A DNA stretch of 64,000 nt from assembly GCF_947503385.1 (NCBI RefSeq), contig NZ_CANNDO010000002.1, positions 868,001-932,000 of the forward strand, read 5' to 3'. Position numbers and translations under genes: made by a program. Positions 33,988 to 43,500 of the stretch are shown here, in pieces. Numbering within the stretch: position 1 is the stretch's first letter; each line of letters starts with the position of its first letter. The DNA is from an uncultured Tateyamaria sp. GTDB taxonomy: Bacteria > Pseudomonadota > Alphaproteobacteria > Rhodobacterales > Rhodobacteraceae. The notes beneath the pieces were generated by a model that worked only from the letters and a program-made list of their open reading frames with translations, ran no database searches and was not told the origin of the DNA.

Positions 33988-34883
33988 GCGGTCAGCCCCT
34001 GCGGCTCTGCGAGCCCATGCGCGCGGCAACATGCAGTCAGGGTGTTGGCCAGCAAACAGGCAATGGTCATTGGCCCCACCCCGCCCGGCACGGGCGTGAT
34101 CGCCTTGGCCACCGTCGCGGCATCGGCGAAATCTACGTCGCCCAACAGCTTGGTTTTTCCGGGTTTTTCGGGGTGATCAATACGCGTGATGCCCACGTCG
34201 ATCACGGTCGCACCGGGCTTGACCCAATCTGCTTTGACCATCTCGGCCCGCCCGACAGCGGCAACGAGGATGTCGGCCCGCCGGCAGACTTCGGCGAGGT
34301 CCTTGGTGCGCGAATGCGCAATCGTCACAGTGCAGTTCTCGCGCAGCAGCAGCTGTCCCATCGGCTTGCCAAACAGGTTCGAGCGGCCAATGACCACCGC
34401 TTCCATCCCTGACATGTTGCCCAACTGATCGCGCAGCAGCATCAGGCAGCCCAGCGGCGTGCAAGAGACCAGACCCGTCTCTCCACTGGCCAGTAACCCG
34501 GCGTTTACGACGCTCAGCCCGTCCACATCCTTGGCCGGATCAATGCGCGCCACCACGGCCCGTTCATCCAGATGATCAGGCACCGGGAATTGGCACAGGA
34601 TGCCATGCACAGACGCATCCGCGTTCAGCGCATCAATCAGCGCAAAGAGCTCAGCTTCCGGCACATCCGCAGGCAGACGATGTTCAAACGAGGCCATGCC
34701 GACCTCGACCGTCTGCTTGTGCTTGGCGGCGACATAGACCTCGCTTGCCGGGTCTTCGCCCACCAGAATAACGGCGAGGCCGGGTGTGATCCCCTGCTCT
34801 TCCTTGAGCCGGGCCACGTGTTCGGAAATCTGGCCCCGAACCGTTCCTGCAAAGGCCTTGCCGTCGATGATCGCTGCGCTCAT
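33984..34883 (-). CDS. folD: Methylenetetrahydrofolate dehydrogenase/cyclohydrolase FolD
   Basis: Bifunctional enzyme interconverting 5,10-methylene-, methenyl- and 10-formyl-tetrahydrofolate. The 299-residue length is normal. The catalytic lysine lies in [29 protein letters not shown] is the NADP-binding loop and [14 protein letters not shown] the C-terminal signature. It is downstream of fhs on the same strand, with one unknown gene between, so the two can act together in one-carbon metabolism. Confidence 0.97.
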   Translation of the reverse strand: MSAAIIDGKAFAGTVRGQISEHVARLKEEQGITPGLAVILVGEDPASEVYVAAKHKQTVEVGMASFEHRLPADVPEAELFALIDALNADASVHGILCQFPVPDHLDERAVVARIDPAKDVDGLSVVNAGLLASGETGLVSCTPLGCLMLLRDQLGNMSGMEAVVIGRSNLFGKPMGQLLLRENCTVTIAHSRTKDLAEVCRRADILVAAVGRAEMVKADWVKPGATVIDVGITRIDHPEKPGKTKLLGDVDFADAATVAKAITPVPGGVGPMTIACLLANTLTACCRAHGLAEPQGLTA

Positions 34884-34898
34884 GGGATTTAAGTCCTT

Positions 34899-35375
34899 TT
34901 ATTCACGAAAGAAATTGACCTGATGCGCCCATGATTCACCGTCGCTGATCACCAGCGTGTCGAATTCCATGATTTGCAGCAGGTCGTAGAAGGTGGCGAC
35001 ATATTCCAGACCCTGCGCCCGGAAAAAGTCGTTGTTGCGCATGTTAGATGTCATTTGCGCCATCACCGCTCGGGCGCGGAAAATGGTCGAAAACACGTCA
35101 TCATCCAGCGCGATGATGTTGAGGTGCTTGGCGTCCGCGCCCTTGGCAAAGAAGACAAAGCGCGGGCTTTCGGCGGCGGCCAGTTGGGCGGCGGTGAGGT
35201 TTGTCACAAACTCCACCCGCACGCCCTTGTTCGATGTGGGTCCTTGCCGGATCACGCGGGAAAACTGCTCTTGCGAGGTGACGGGCGGGTAGTAATAGCC
35301 TTCGTACCGCTCTTGTGCGTGGGCGGTCAGGGCAGTCATGCACAGGGCGGCAATCAGGGCGAGCAGTCTGGTCAT
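34899..35375 (-). CDS. Exported protein of unknown function between fhs and folD
   Basis: 158 residues starting with a signal peptide (MTRLLALIAALCMTALTAHA, cleavage after AHA). The mature part begins QERYEGYYYPPVTSQE and has a compact alpha/beta look with no cysteine. AAAGGACC precedes the ATG at 35375, 10 bases away. It lies between two folate genes and 15 bases upstream of folD, so it is probably in the same operon, yet an exported product has no obvious part in folate chemistry. I do not recognise a family. Confidence 0.8.
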   Translation of the reverse strand: MTRLLALIAALCMTALTAHAQERYEGYYYPPVTSQEQFSRVIRQGPTSNKGVRVEFVTNLTAAQLAAAESPRFVFFAKGADAKHLNIIALDDDVFSTIFRARAVMAQMTSNMRNNDFFRAQGLEYVATFYDLLQIMEFDTLVISDGESWAHQVNFFRE

Positions 35376-35481
35376 CGAATTGGTCCTTTCAGGCGTGATA
35401 CGGCCACGCTGGACGCGCGGGGGGGCCGGGGTCAATTCCATTTCACCCCGCGCGCCCAAACGTGAGAGCCGTGTCATCCCG

Positions 35482-37158
35482 TCAGAACAAGCCTTCGATC
35501 TGGCCATCGACATTCAGCATGATGTTTTCCGCCGAAGGCACCCGGGGCAGTCCGGGCATGGTCATGATCTCGCCGCAGACCGCAACGATAAAGCCTGCGC
35601 CTGCCGACAACCGTACTTCGCGCACCGGGACCGAATGGCCTGTGGGCGCACCGCGCAGGTTGGGATCGGTGGAGAAGCTGTACTGCGTTTTCGCCATACA
35701 CACCGGAAGGTGGCCATAGCCCTGTTCCTCCCAGAGTTTCAGCTGGTCGCGGATCTTCTGATCCATCAGCGCTTCATCCGCCCGGTAGATACGCTTGCAG
35801 ATGGTCTGGATCTTTTCGGAAAGGGCCATGTCATCGGGATAAATCGGTGCAAAATTCGCGGTGTCCGCATCGGCCAGTTCCGCAACCTTTGTGGCGAGAT
35901 CGGCGGACCCTTCTGAGCCAAGTTCCCAATGCCGCGACAGGATCGCCTCGGCGCCCTGCTCGGCCACGAAATCCTTGACCGCCTGCACTTCGGCGTCGGT
36001 GTCCGTGACAAAGTGGTTGATCGCCACGACCACCGGCACGCCGAACGATTTCAGGTTTTCGATATGACGGCCAAGGTTCGGGCAACCCGCTTTGACCGCG
36101 TCGACGTTTTCGGCGCCAAGGTCCGCTTTGGCCACGCCGCCGTTCATCTTCATCGCGCGCACGGTGGCAACGCAGACCACCACGGACGGGGACAGGCCCG
36201 CCTTGCGGCACTTGATGTTCATGAACTTCTCGGCGCCCAGATCAGCACCAAAGCCCGCTTCGGTCACCACGTAGTCGGCCAGTTTCAGCGCCGTGGTGGT
36301 CGCGATCACCGAGTTACAGCCGTGTGCGATATTGGCAAAAGGACCGCCATGCACAAAGGCGGGGTTGTTTTCCAGCGTCTGCACGAGGTTCGGCTGCATC
36401 GCATCCTTGAGCAAAACTGTCATGGCACCGTCCGCCTTGATGTCACGGCAGAACACGGGGCTGCGGTCACGGCGGTAAGCCACAATCATGTCGCCCAGAC
36501 GTTTTTGCAGATCTTGCAGGTCCTTGGCCAGACACAGGATCGCCATAACTTCGGACGCCACAGTGATGTCAAAACCCGCCTCACGCGGAAAGCCATTGGC
36601 GACACCGCCCAAGCTGGCGGTGATCTGGCGCAGGGCACGGTCGTTCATGTCCACCACACGCCGCCACACAACGCGACGGGTGTCGATCTCCAACTCATTG
36701 CCCCAATAAATGTGGTTGTCGATCATCGCACTGAGCAGCGAATGCGCGGACGTGATCGCGTGGAAATCCCCGGTGAAATGCAGGTTCATCTCTTCCATCG
36801 GCACGATCTGGGCATAGCCGCCACCCGCGGCCCCGCCCTTCATGCCAAAGTTCGGACCCAGCGATGCTTCGCGGATACAGACGCAGGCGTTCTTGCCGAT
36901 GCGGTTCAGACCGTCACCCAGACCCACGGTTGTCGTGGTCTTGCCCTCGCCCGCAGGCGTGGGGTTGATCGCCGTCACGAGGATCAGCTTGCCATCGGTG
37001 CGGTCCTGCACCGAGTTGATGAAGCTTTGCGACACCTTGGCCTTGTCGTGGCCATAAGGCAGCAGGTCATCGCTGGAAATACCCAGCTTGGCCCCAATCT
37101 CCTGGATCGGTTTCTTGTCCGCTTCGCGTGCGATTTCGATGTCAGTCTTGTAGCCCAT
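35482..37158 (-). CDS. fhs: Formate-tetrahydrofolate ligase
   Basis: ATP-dependent enzyme that makes 10-formyl-tetrahydrofolate from formate. The 558-residue protein has the P-loop [18 protein letters not shown] near residues 65-82 and the family segments [20 protein letters not shown] and [11 protein letters not shown]. With FolD it feeds one-carbon units into biosynthesis or oxidises formyl groups; in marine Roseobacters this pathway handles methyl groups of DMSP and methylamines. The start at 37158 agrees with the family N-terminus ([10 protein letters not shown]). Confidence 0.97.
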   Translation of the reverse strand: MGYKTDIEIAREADKKPIQEIGAKLGISSDDLLPYGHDKAKVSQSFINSVQDRTDGKLILVTAINPTPAGEGKTTTTVGLGDGLNRIGKNACVCIREASLGPNFGMKGGAAGGGYAQIVPMEEMNLHFTGDFHAITSAHSLLSAMIDNHIYWGNELEIDTRRVVWRRVVDMNDRALRQITASLGGVANGFPREAGFDITVASEVMAILCLAKDLQDLQKRLGDMIVAYRRDRSPVFCRDIKADGAMTVLLKDAMQPNLVQTLENNPAFVHGGPFANIAHGCNSVIATTTALKLADYVVTEAGFGADLGAEKFMNIKCRKAGLSPSVVVCVATVRAMKMNGGVAKADLGAENVDAVKAGCPNLGRHIENLKSFGVPVVVAINHFVTDTDAEVQAVKDFVAEQGAEAILSRHWELGSEGSADLATKVAELADADTANFAPIYPDDMALSEKIQTICKRIYRADEALMDQKIRDQLKLWEEQGYGHLPVCMAKTQYSFSTDPNLRGAPTGHSVPVREVRLSAGAGFIVAVCGEIMTMPGLPRVPSAENIMLNVDGQIEGLF

Positions 37159-37210
37159 GATGCTCCCCGCAGGTCTTAGGTCCAGCTATGCTGTCTTGGC
37201 CTGCATACAG

Positions 37211-37220
37211 GTGCATGCAC
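37211..37220. promoter_or_regulatory. 10-bp palindrome upstream of fhs
   Basis: GTGCATGCAC is a perfect palindrome 53 bases upstream of the fhs start, with a further TGCAT at 37202-37206. This suits an operator for fhs, but no regulator is identified. Confidence 0.35.
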
Positions 37221-37300
37221 AGAGGCCATGCGCGCGTTTCCGACATTTTGGATGGATGTTGCGGCCCGGAACGCGGCACCGGTTTCATTTCGGAAACGGG

Positions 37301-38041
37301 TCAGGCCGTTTCGGAAACCGATTGGCGGGCGCTCAGCGATTGCTGCAACAGTGCATTCGTGGCCATCAGCTTGGCCCGTGTGTTGCCAGAAAACGCAAAT
37401 TCCAGATGCGGGCTTAGATCCGGATTGCGTTTGACCAGTCGGCGCAGGGCAACGGATGACAGGACAAAGATACGGGTAGGTGCGTTGACCCGCACCGTGG
37501 CACTGGCGGGCGCGCTGGTCATACAGCCCATCTCACCAATGAACCCACCTGCCCCGACCTGCGCAATGACCTGACCGCCGATCTCGATGTCAGCGCCGCC
37601 GCGGTGGATATAGCACAGCTGCATCACCGGCACGCCCTGCTCCGTCAGCGTGTCGCCCGGCGCACGATTGGTCCAGGTGCCGGCGCCCAGCACCTTGCGC
37701 GCATCATACCGCCGGAGCGTTGGAAAATGCGCATCCAGCAGCGTCTGTTCCTCGCCGCTGAAGCGCAGACCGCGGGTCATCAGCCAGACGCGTCCCATAC
37801 CCAACACGGACAAGGTGATCCAACTGATCTGGATAATCGCGGAAAAGAGGTTCCAACTGGTCAGCAGCGACACCAGCACCAGAGACGCCGCCGCAAGGTT
37901 CATCAGGGCGTACGGGTAATCATTGCCCCGAATAACGCCCAGTTGCAGCAACCCATAGGCACCCAAATAAAACGCAACGCCGACAAAACCCGCCAGCTGA
38001 TACAGGTCGATCACAGTTTGCCCCCCCAGGCCCCTGCGCAT
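37301..38041 (-). CDS. Membrane protein with a cyclic-nucleotide-binding domain
   Basis: 246 residues. Three hydrophobic helices lie in the first 90 residues (LAGFVGVAFYLGAYGLLQL, LMNLAAASLVLVSLL and the next), resembling the CBU_0592 type. After a short linker, residues about 130-220 form a CRP-type cNMP-binding barrel (PGDTLTEQG, GGFIGEMGCMTSAPASATV). There is no DNA-binding domain, so it is a membrane sensor rather than a regulator. The start may be ATG 38041 or GTG 38014, the latter with a G-rich ribosome binding site. The ligand and output are unknown. Confidence 0.8.
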   Translation of the reverse strand: MRRGLGGQTVIDLYQLAGFVGVAFYLGAYGLLQLGVIRGNDYPYALMNLAAASLVLVSLLTSWNLFSAIIQISWITLSVLGMGRVWLMTRGLRFSGEEQTLLDAHFPTLRRYDARKVLGAGTWTNRAPGDTLTEQGVPVMQLCYIHRGGADIEIGGQVIAQVGAGGFIGEMGCMTSAPASATVRVNAPTRIFVLSSVALRRLVKRNPDLSPHLEFAFSGNTRAKLMATNALLQQSLSARQSVSETA

Positions 38042-38109
38042 CAACCTGCCCGAAGCAGGTGCGTCAAATCAAGGGTGCAGAACCCGCGTGCGCGTCGCCT
38101 CTGCGTCGT

Positions 38110-38709
38110 TCAACCCTTGCGCGCAGTTTCCCAATGCGCCCAGACCGGTTGGTCGGGCACGTGCAGCACCAATGTGTCGCCCAACGCCAATTGGCCACCA
38201 TGTTCCACCCACGCCGTCGCGCCGCGACGCCCCTTGGCCTTGGGTTTGTAGAGCTTGCCGAACCCTTCCGCCTCCTTTTCGATCTCCTTGGCGGGGTAGA
38301 TGCAGGGGCGGTTTTCCATGTCGATGGTGAGGCCGACACCGCTTTCCGACATCAGGCGCGACGAGGGTGGCACATGCGTGAAATCAGGTATCCCCTCGAT
38401 GATCATCGACGCGCCAACCCATGCAGGATCGATCGCATCCAACCCCATATCCGCAGCCGTGGCGGCCAGTTCTTCGGCGCTCAGGATACTGAGCTGGCGC
38501 ACGTTCCGGATTTCCGTGCCTTCGGGATATTGCGTTTTCACACGGACACACGATGGACGTGTCGGGCCGCCGTGGTCCTCATGGGCAAAGCCGTCCAGCG
38601 TGACATCCACAGCAGGCACCGGGACCGCGCGCAGGCTGGCACTGCGGTCAGGGACATGGCCCAGCCACGTGATCGTGGCGGTGAACTGGGTCGGGATCAG
38701 GGCGGGCAT
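38110..38709 (-). CDS. MOSC domain protein
   Basis: 199 residues matching the MOSC fold that occurs in molybdenum-cofactor sulfurases. Segments such as VRQLSILSAEELAATAADMG and SSRLMSESGVGLTIDMENRPC are typical. MOSC proteins carry sulfur or bind the molybdenum cofactor, but stand-alone members have unknown substrates. I chose the ATG at 38709, preceded by GGAGCCACCAC; the longer frame runs into the ftsH terminator. It is followed by the membrane cNMP gene on the same strand. Confidence 0.83.
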   Translation of the reverse strand: MPALIPTQFTATITWLGHVPDRSASLRAVPVPAVDVTLDGFAHEDHGGPTRPSCVRVKTQYPEGTEIRNVRQLSILSAEELAATAADMGLDAIDPAWVGASMIIEGIPDFTHVPPSSRLMSESGVGLTIDMENRPCIYPAKEIEKEAEGFGKLYKPKAKGRRGATAWVEHGGQLALGDTLVLHVPDQPVWAHWETARKG

Positions 38710-38743
38710 GTGGTGGCTCCATTCTGGCTTGGGTCGCTGACAT

Positions 38744-38769
38744 AAAAAGGCCTCGCACGGGGCGAGGCC
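38744..38769 (-). terminator. Terminator of the ruv-tol-tilS-ftsH directon
   Basis: On the minus strand GGCCTCGC (38769-38762) pairs with GCGAGGCC (38756-38749) around a 5-base loop and is followed by five T (38748-38744). It stands 41 bases after the ftsH stop and is a clear intrinsic terminator. Confidence 0.88.
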
Positions 38770-38809
38770 AATTCTTTCTTGTGATGCGGGATGCAACAGG
38801 CGGAATGGA

Positions 38810-40729
38810 TCAGCCTGCGGGCTCCGGCTCCATGCCGCCATCGCCTTCGGGGCCCGGTTTTTTCTTGGCCTTGGGGATCGCTGTCAGGCTTGGTTTCTTG
38901 TCCTCGACCGCAGCACCACCGTCGTCATCGTCGGGGCTGTGGGGCGGATCGCCTCGCATAACACGCTCTATCTCTTCGCCGGTGAGGGTTTCGTACTCCA
39001 GCAGCCCTTGCGCCAGCCGCTCAAACTCTTGGTCGTTTTCGGCGATGATTTTGGACGCCAGTTCATAGCCGTCCTGAATAAAGCGCTGAACTTCCTGTTC
39101 CACCAACTCCTTGGTGTTGGCTGAGACGGAGAAGCCTGCGGTGTTGCCCTGATAGCCTTGGGCCGCTTCCGAATAGTCGATGTTGCCGACCTTGTCCGAC
39201 ATGCCCCATTGCAGGACCATCGCGCGTGCCAGAGCCGAGGCTTGCTGAATGTCGCCAGCCGGGCCATTGGACACCGAGTCTTCGCCGTATTTGTAAATCT
39301 CAGCCGCCTTGCCCGCCATGGTCATAGCCAGACGCTGGTGGCATTCGTCCTTGAACATGTTGAGCCGGTCCATCTCGGGCAGGCTCATCACCATACCCAG
39401 CGCACCGCCACGCGGGATGATCGTCGCTTTGTAGACCGGATCACATTTCGGCAGCAGGTGTCCGACAAGGGCGTGACCGGCCTCGTGATAGGCGGTCATT
39501 TCCTTTTGTTCCTGCGTCATGACCATGGAGCGACGTTCAGGGCCCATCATGACCTTGTCCTTGGCGCTCTCGAAATCGATCATCGTCACAAACCGACGCC
39601 CAACACGTGCGGCCATCAGGGCTGCCTCGTTCACGAGGTTGGCAAGGTCCGCACCCGAAAAGCCGGGCGTGCCGCGCGCGATGATGCGCAAATCAACGTC
39701 GGGACCCAGCGGGGTTTTGCGCGCATGGACGCCCAGAATTTTCTCGCGGCCCTTGATGTCCGGGTTGCCCACGGTCACCTGACGGTCGAACCGGCCCGGA
39801 CGCAGCAGGGCGGGGTCCAGCACGTCCTTGCGGTTGGTGGCGGCGATGATGATCACACCTTCGTTCGCCTCGAACCCGTCCATTTCGACCAGCAACTGGT
39901 TGAGCGTTTGTTCACGCTCGTCATTGCCGCCGCCATAACCGGCACCCCGGTGGCGACCCACGGCGTCGATCTCGTCGATAAAGACGATACAGGGCGCGTT
40001 TTTCTTGGCTTGCTCGAACATATCACGGACACGCGACGCGCCCACACCCACGAACATTTCGACAAAGTCAGAACCCGAGATGGTGAAGAAGGGCACACCC
40101 GCCTCGCCCGCAATCGCGCGCGCAAGCAGCGTTTTACCCGTGCCCGGAGGGCCAACCAGCAGAGCACCTTTGGGGATCTTGCCGCCAAGGCGCGAGAATT
40201 TCTGCGGATTGCGCAGGAATTCCACGATCTCTTCCAGTTCTTCCTTGGCCTCGTCGATGCCTGCGACATCGTCAAAGGTCACGCGGCCATGCTTTTCGGT
40301 CAGCATCTTGGCCTTGGATTTGCCAAAGCCCATGGCGCCACCTTTGCCGCCGCCTTGCATCCGATTCATAAAATAGACCCAAACGCCGATCAGCAGCAGG
40401 AAGGGCAAGAGCGAGATGATAAACGTCTGAAACCCAGATTGTTGTTGCGGTTCGACTTCGACGGGTACGTCGTTGGCGATCAGCAGTTCGGTGATTTCCG
40501 CGTCTTCGGGCTTGATCGTGACGAAATCTTCGGTCCCGCTGCGATAGCGCACCTGCTCGCCATCCAGCGTCACATTGGTGACCGAACCGTCCTCGACGGC
40601 GGCCACGAATTCCGAATAGCTCATTTCACGGCTTTGAAGCGTGTTGCCAGAACCGCTGAACAGGTTGAACAGGGCCAGGATCAACAGAAACAGGACGACC
40701 CAGAAGGCGATATTGCGTGCGTTACCCAA
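38810..40729 (-). CDS. ftsH: ATP-dependent zinc metalloprotease FtsH
   Basis: Membrane-anchored AAA+ protease that degrades misfolded membrane proteins and regulators. The 639-residue protein has helices at about 7-25 and 102-121, Walker A GPPGTGKT at 193-200, Walker B in [12 protein letters not shown], the second region of homology, and the zinc motif HEAGH at 415-419. I place the start at TTG 40729, which gives the typical N-terminus [10 protein letters not shown] and has GGAGAAAACTC upstream; the longer GTG frame from 40783 would run through the promoter. The acidic, Pro-rich C-terminus is normal for this class. Confidence 0.97.
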   Translation of the reverse strand: MGNARNIAFWVVLFLLILALFNLFSGSGNTLQSREMSYSEFVAAVEDGSVTNVTLDGEQVRYRSGTEDFVTIKPEDAEITELLIANDVPVEVEPQQQSGFQTFIISLLPFLLLIGVWVYFMNRMQGGGKGGAMGFGKSKAKMLTEKHGRVTFDDVAGIDEAKEELEEIVEFLRNPQKFSRLGGKIPKGALLVGPPGTGKTLLARAIAGEAGVPFFTISGSDFVEMFVGVGASRVRDMFEQAKKNAPCIVFIDEIDAVGRHRGAGYGGGNDEREQTLNQLLVEMDGFEANEGVIIIAATNRKDVLDPALLRPGRFDRQVTVGNPDIKGREKILGVHARKTPLGPDVDLRIIARGTPGFSGADLANLVNEAALMAARVGRRFVTMIDFESAKDKVMMGPERRSMVMTQEQKEMTAYHEAGHALVGHLLPKCDPVYKATIIPRGGALGMVMSLPEMDRLNMFKDECHQRLAMTMAGKAAEIYKYGEDSVSNGPAGDIQQASALARAMVLQWGMSDKVGNIDYSEAAQGYQGNTAGFSVSANTKELVEQEVQRFIQDGYELASKIIAENDQEFERLAQGLLEYETLTGEEIERVMRGDPPHSPDDDDGGAAVEDKKPSLTAIPKAKKKPGPEGDGGMEPEPAG

Positions 40730-40783
40730 GAGTTTTCTCCAGATGCAGGCGGTCAGACACGCGGCGCGCGCGCTGTCTGCCAC

Positions 40784-40811
40784 AAGATAGACATGCAGGC
40801 GTTATGTTCAA
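40784..40811 (-). promoter_or_regulatory. Candidate sigma-70-type promoter of ftsH
   Basis: Minus strand TTGAAC (40811-40806, overlapping the tilS stop) and TATCTT (40789-40784) are separated by 16 bases and fit -35 and -10 boxes. The predicted transcript would begin about 48 bases before the TTG start. Confidence 0.6.
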
Positions 40812-42058
40812 TGCGATAAAAGTGCGGCGAAAAAGCCATCCGCCCCACCTTCCAACTCTGCGGTCCAATCGCCGTCGGACGCTACGACAGGTGCACAAAT
40901 CAGGGTGCCATCATACCACGCCGCAGGTGTGACCGCCAATGCGGCCCGTGGAACGCCCAGATCTCGCCAGTCCTCGAAGGTCGACAGCGCATCGAACCCC
41001 AGCGCCCGAACAACAATGTCCGGGTCATCTTCGGGGCCATCAATGGTCCATCGGTCGTCCCAAGCGTCGCCCACTTCGGCCTCGATCTCGGACACGGCGT
41101 TTAGTTCACGGAAAATCCAGACGCGCCCGCCTTCCTGCGATATCTGGCAGCCTTCGAGGGTGATTGTCCGCCCTTCTCCGATCGCGTCGAGGACCCGCGC
41201 GATACCGTCCCGGCGCGCCGGGTAGTAATGACCCGACAGCCACTTGAGGCTGTGGATCAACAGGCGGCGCTTGATCTCTACGGGTTGCGCGCGGAACAGG
41301 TTCAGCTGCATGGACACGGCGCCCGCTTCGATCTGGATCAGGTCGCGGGCCACGAGGAACGCCTGCCAATCCAGCGCCTCGCGGGCTTGTTTCATATGCG
41401 CGGTGACGTCCACCAGCGCCTCGATCCCGATGCCGAGCGTTTCCAGCACAGTCATGGCGTCACGCACCCGAATGCGTTCGAAATCACGGTTGCGGTTGCT
41501 GGGATCGTCCACCCACGTCAGACCCGCCGCTTGCAGGTACAGGCGCAGCGCATCGCGCCTTGTGTTCAGAAACGGGCGCAGCCATGTGATGCCATGCCGC
41601 ACTGATCGTGGGGACATGGCGCTGAGCCCATCCACACCGGCAGAGCGCGCCAGCCGCATCAAAAACGTTTCGGCCTGATCGTCGGCGGTGTGCGCCAGTG
41701 CGATGTAATCGATCTGTTGCGCATACGCCCAGTCGGCCAAAAGCTCATACCGGCCATCGCGCGCCTCGGCCTGCATGTTGCCAGCCCCATCCCAGCCCGA
41801 CCAGAATTCCAGATGATGCTGCAAGCCGAGTTTTTGGCAGAGGCTCGTGACCACTGCCACTTCGTGTTTGAATTCCGGGCGCAATCCGTGGTCGATGGTG
41901 ATGACGTGCAGCTCAATCTGGCGGTCAATCGCATAGCGCGCCATCGCCGACAAAAGAGCAATGGAATCCCCGCCCCCCGAGACCGCGACCGCCATCTTGT
42001 CCGGTGGGCGATTGCCCACCACGTCCTCAATCGCTGTTAGCAAAGGGGTGATGAGCAC
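40808..42058 (-). CDS. tilS: tRNA(Ile)-lysidine synthetase
   Basis: Modifies C34 of the AUA-reading tRNA-Ile to lysidine. The PP-loop SGGGDS is at residues 27-32, followed by the tRNA-binding and C-terminal regions seen in 416-residue TilS proteins. The start is GTG 42058, directly after the cpoB stop with no gap. tilS-ftsH adjacency is common in bacteria. Confidence 0.96.
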   Translation of the reverse strand: MLITPLLTAIEDVVGNRPPDKMAVAVSGGGDSIALLSAMARYAIDRQIELHVITIDHGLRPEFKHEVAVVTSLCQKLGLQHHLEFWSGWDGAGNMQAEARDGRYELLADWAYAQQIDYIALAHTADDQAETFLMRLARSAGVDGLSAMSPRSVRHGITWLRPFLNTRRDALRLYLQAAGLTWVDDPSNRNRDFERIRVRDAMTVLETLGIGIEALVDVTAHMKQAREALDWQAFLVARDLIQIEAGAVSMQLNLFRAQPVEIKRRLLIHSLKWLSGHYYPARRDGIARVLDAIGEGRTITLEGCQISQEGGRVWIFRELNAVSEIEAEVGDAWDDRWTIDGPEDDPDIVVRALGFDALSTFEDWRDLGVPRAALAVTPAAWYDGTLICAPVVASDGDWTAELEGGADGFFAALLSH

Positions 42059-42883
42059 TCACGAACACCCGAAATTCTGCATGGCCGATTGTGCGTCAGT
42101 GACTGACGCAGCAGCGGGAAAACGCACGCCGACCTCGGCCAGCGTCACACATGCCTCTTGGGTTTGACCGAGACGGCCCAGAGCCGCGCCCAGACGATAT
42201 AGAGCCTCCGGCGCGTGCTGGCCCTGCTGGTCGAGGCTGAAGGCCGACAGATAGGCCCGCGCGCCTTGCCGCACGTCCCCCAGCCCTTCGAGCGCCTCGC
42301 CTTTGCGCAACTCCGCCTCTACTGAGAGGGGGCTGCCCGGGTAGGTCGCATTAAAGGTCTCAAACTGGTCTGCGGCGGCGCGAAAGTCACCGGATGCGAG
42401 CGCCTCCTGCGCCCGCTCGAAATCCGCCCGTTCCTGTTCGGCCAACTGTGTTTCAGGCTGCGGGGCCGGAGCAATGGCTGGGGGTGTGGGGGCGTCGCCG
42501 CCGCCAAGGCTGGGCGTGTCGCCCAACGCGCCGATGTCGCATCCGGTCTCAAGCTCGCACAGTCGGAATTCAAGATCACCGATCCTGTTGGTGCCGTCCG
42601 TGACCACGCGGTTGATGCGAAACTCAAGCTCTTCTGTCTTGGACGTAAGGCGCTGCAACTCCGCTTCGATAGCGTTCAGACGATCCAGAGCGCCCGCACC
42701 GGCAAGGTTGCTGCTGGCCCCGCCAGTTGTCGACAGTTCGCGGCGCAAACGCTGCACTTCGACAAACAGGACCGTCATCTCCTGCCGGATATCGGCAAGC
42801 GTTTCGGCGTCCTGCGCCAGCACGCCAGTGCCGGGCAGTGCCAGCGCCGCGGCAATCACCAGAGGGGCAAACCAACGCGACAT
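42059..42883 (-). CDS. cpoB: Cell division coordinator CpoB (YbgF)
   Basis: Periplasmic partner of the Tol-Pal system that ties outer-membrane constriction to peptidoglycan synthesis. The 274-residue protein has a signal peptide (MSRWFAPLVIAAALALPGTGVLA), a coiled-coil N-terminal part (about 25-95, ADIRQEMTVLFVEVQRLRREL), a Pro-rich linker and C-terminal TPR units (about 145-265). The ATG at 42883 was chosen because it opens the signal peptide. It lies five bases after the pal stop. Confidence 0.93.
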   Translation of the reverse strand: MSRWFAPLVIAAALALPGTGVLAQDAETLADIRQEMTVLFVEVQRLRRELSTTGGASSNLAGAGALDRLNAIEAELQRLTSKTEELEFRINRVVTDGTNRIGDLEFRLCELETGCDIGALGDTPSLGGGDAPTPPAIAPAPQPETQLAEQERADFERAQEALASGDFRAAADQFETFNATYPGSPLSVEAELRKGEALEGLGDVRQGARAYLSAFSLDQQGQHAPEALYRLGAALGRLGQTQEACVTLAEVGVRFPAAASVTDAQSAMQNFGCS

Positions 42884-42888
42884 CAGGA

Positions 42889-43401
42889 TCAGCCTGTCAG
42901 GCCGCCTGCCAGCACGGTCACCGCGCGGCGGTTCTTGGCATAGCAGGCCTCGTTGCTGCAAACCTCAATTGGGCGTTCTTTGCCATAGCTGACCACTTGC
43001 AAGCGACCCGCCTGAACGCCTTGGCTGACCAGATAGGCCCGGGCGGCATCAGCGCGTCGTGCCCCAAGGGCAAGGTTATATTCGCGGGTGCCCTGTTCGT
43101 CGGCATGGCCTTCGATCACGGCGGTGAAATCCGCGTTCTGCAACAACCAGACGGCTTGCCCGTCAAGCGTGGCGCGCCCTTCGGGCGTCAGGGTCGACTG
43201 GTCCACGGCAAACAGCACGCGGTCGCCCACGGCCTGCTGGAAATAGGCGACTGAGGTTGGATCGGATGCGCTGCCCGGGACAACGCCGCCGCCACCCAGA
43301 CCCGCATTGCTGGTGACATCGTCGCCGCCAAAGCGGCCCGGATCGGTACAGGCTGCCACGCTGAGCACGGCGCAGATCATCAATATGGATTTCAGTGTCA
43401 T
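42889..43401 (-). CDS. pal: Peptidoglycan-associated lipoprotein Pal
   Basis: 170-residue outer-membrane lipoprotein with lipobox AAC (MTLKSILMICAVLSVAAC) and a C-terminal OmpA-type peptidoglycan-binding domain (about 60-165: DRVLFAVDQSTLTPEGRATL and EGHADEQGTREYNLALGARRA). It binds TolB and peptidoglycan. It is separated by about 99 bases from tolB, the longest gap in the tol cluster, so it may also have its own promoter. Confidence 0.97.
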   Translation of the reverse strand: MTLKSILMICAVLSVAACTDPGRFGGDDVTSNAGLGGGGVVPGSASDPTSVAYFQQAVGDRVLFAVDQSTLTPEGRATLDGQAVWLLQNADFTAVIEGHADEQGTREYNLALGARRADAARAYLVSQGVQAGRLQVVSYGKERPIEVCSNEACYAKNRRAVTVLAGGLTG

Positions 43402-43500
43402 GGGGCTCGGCCTCTCTTGCACGTGTGTTTTTGTCTACGTGGGTCTTACTGCTGTTGGGACGGTATCACGATTGTACGTCCATGAAAATGCACCCTCAGA

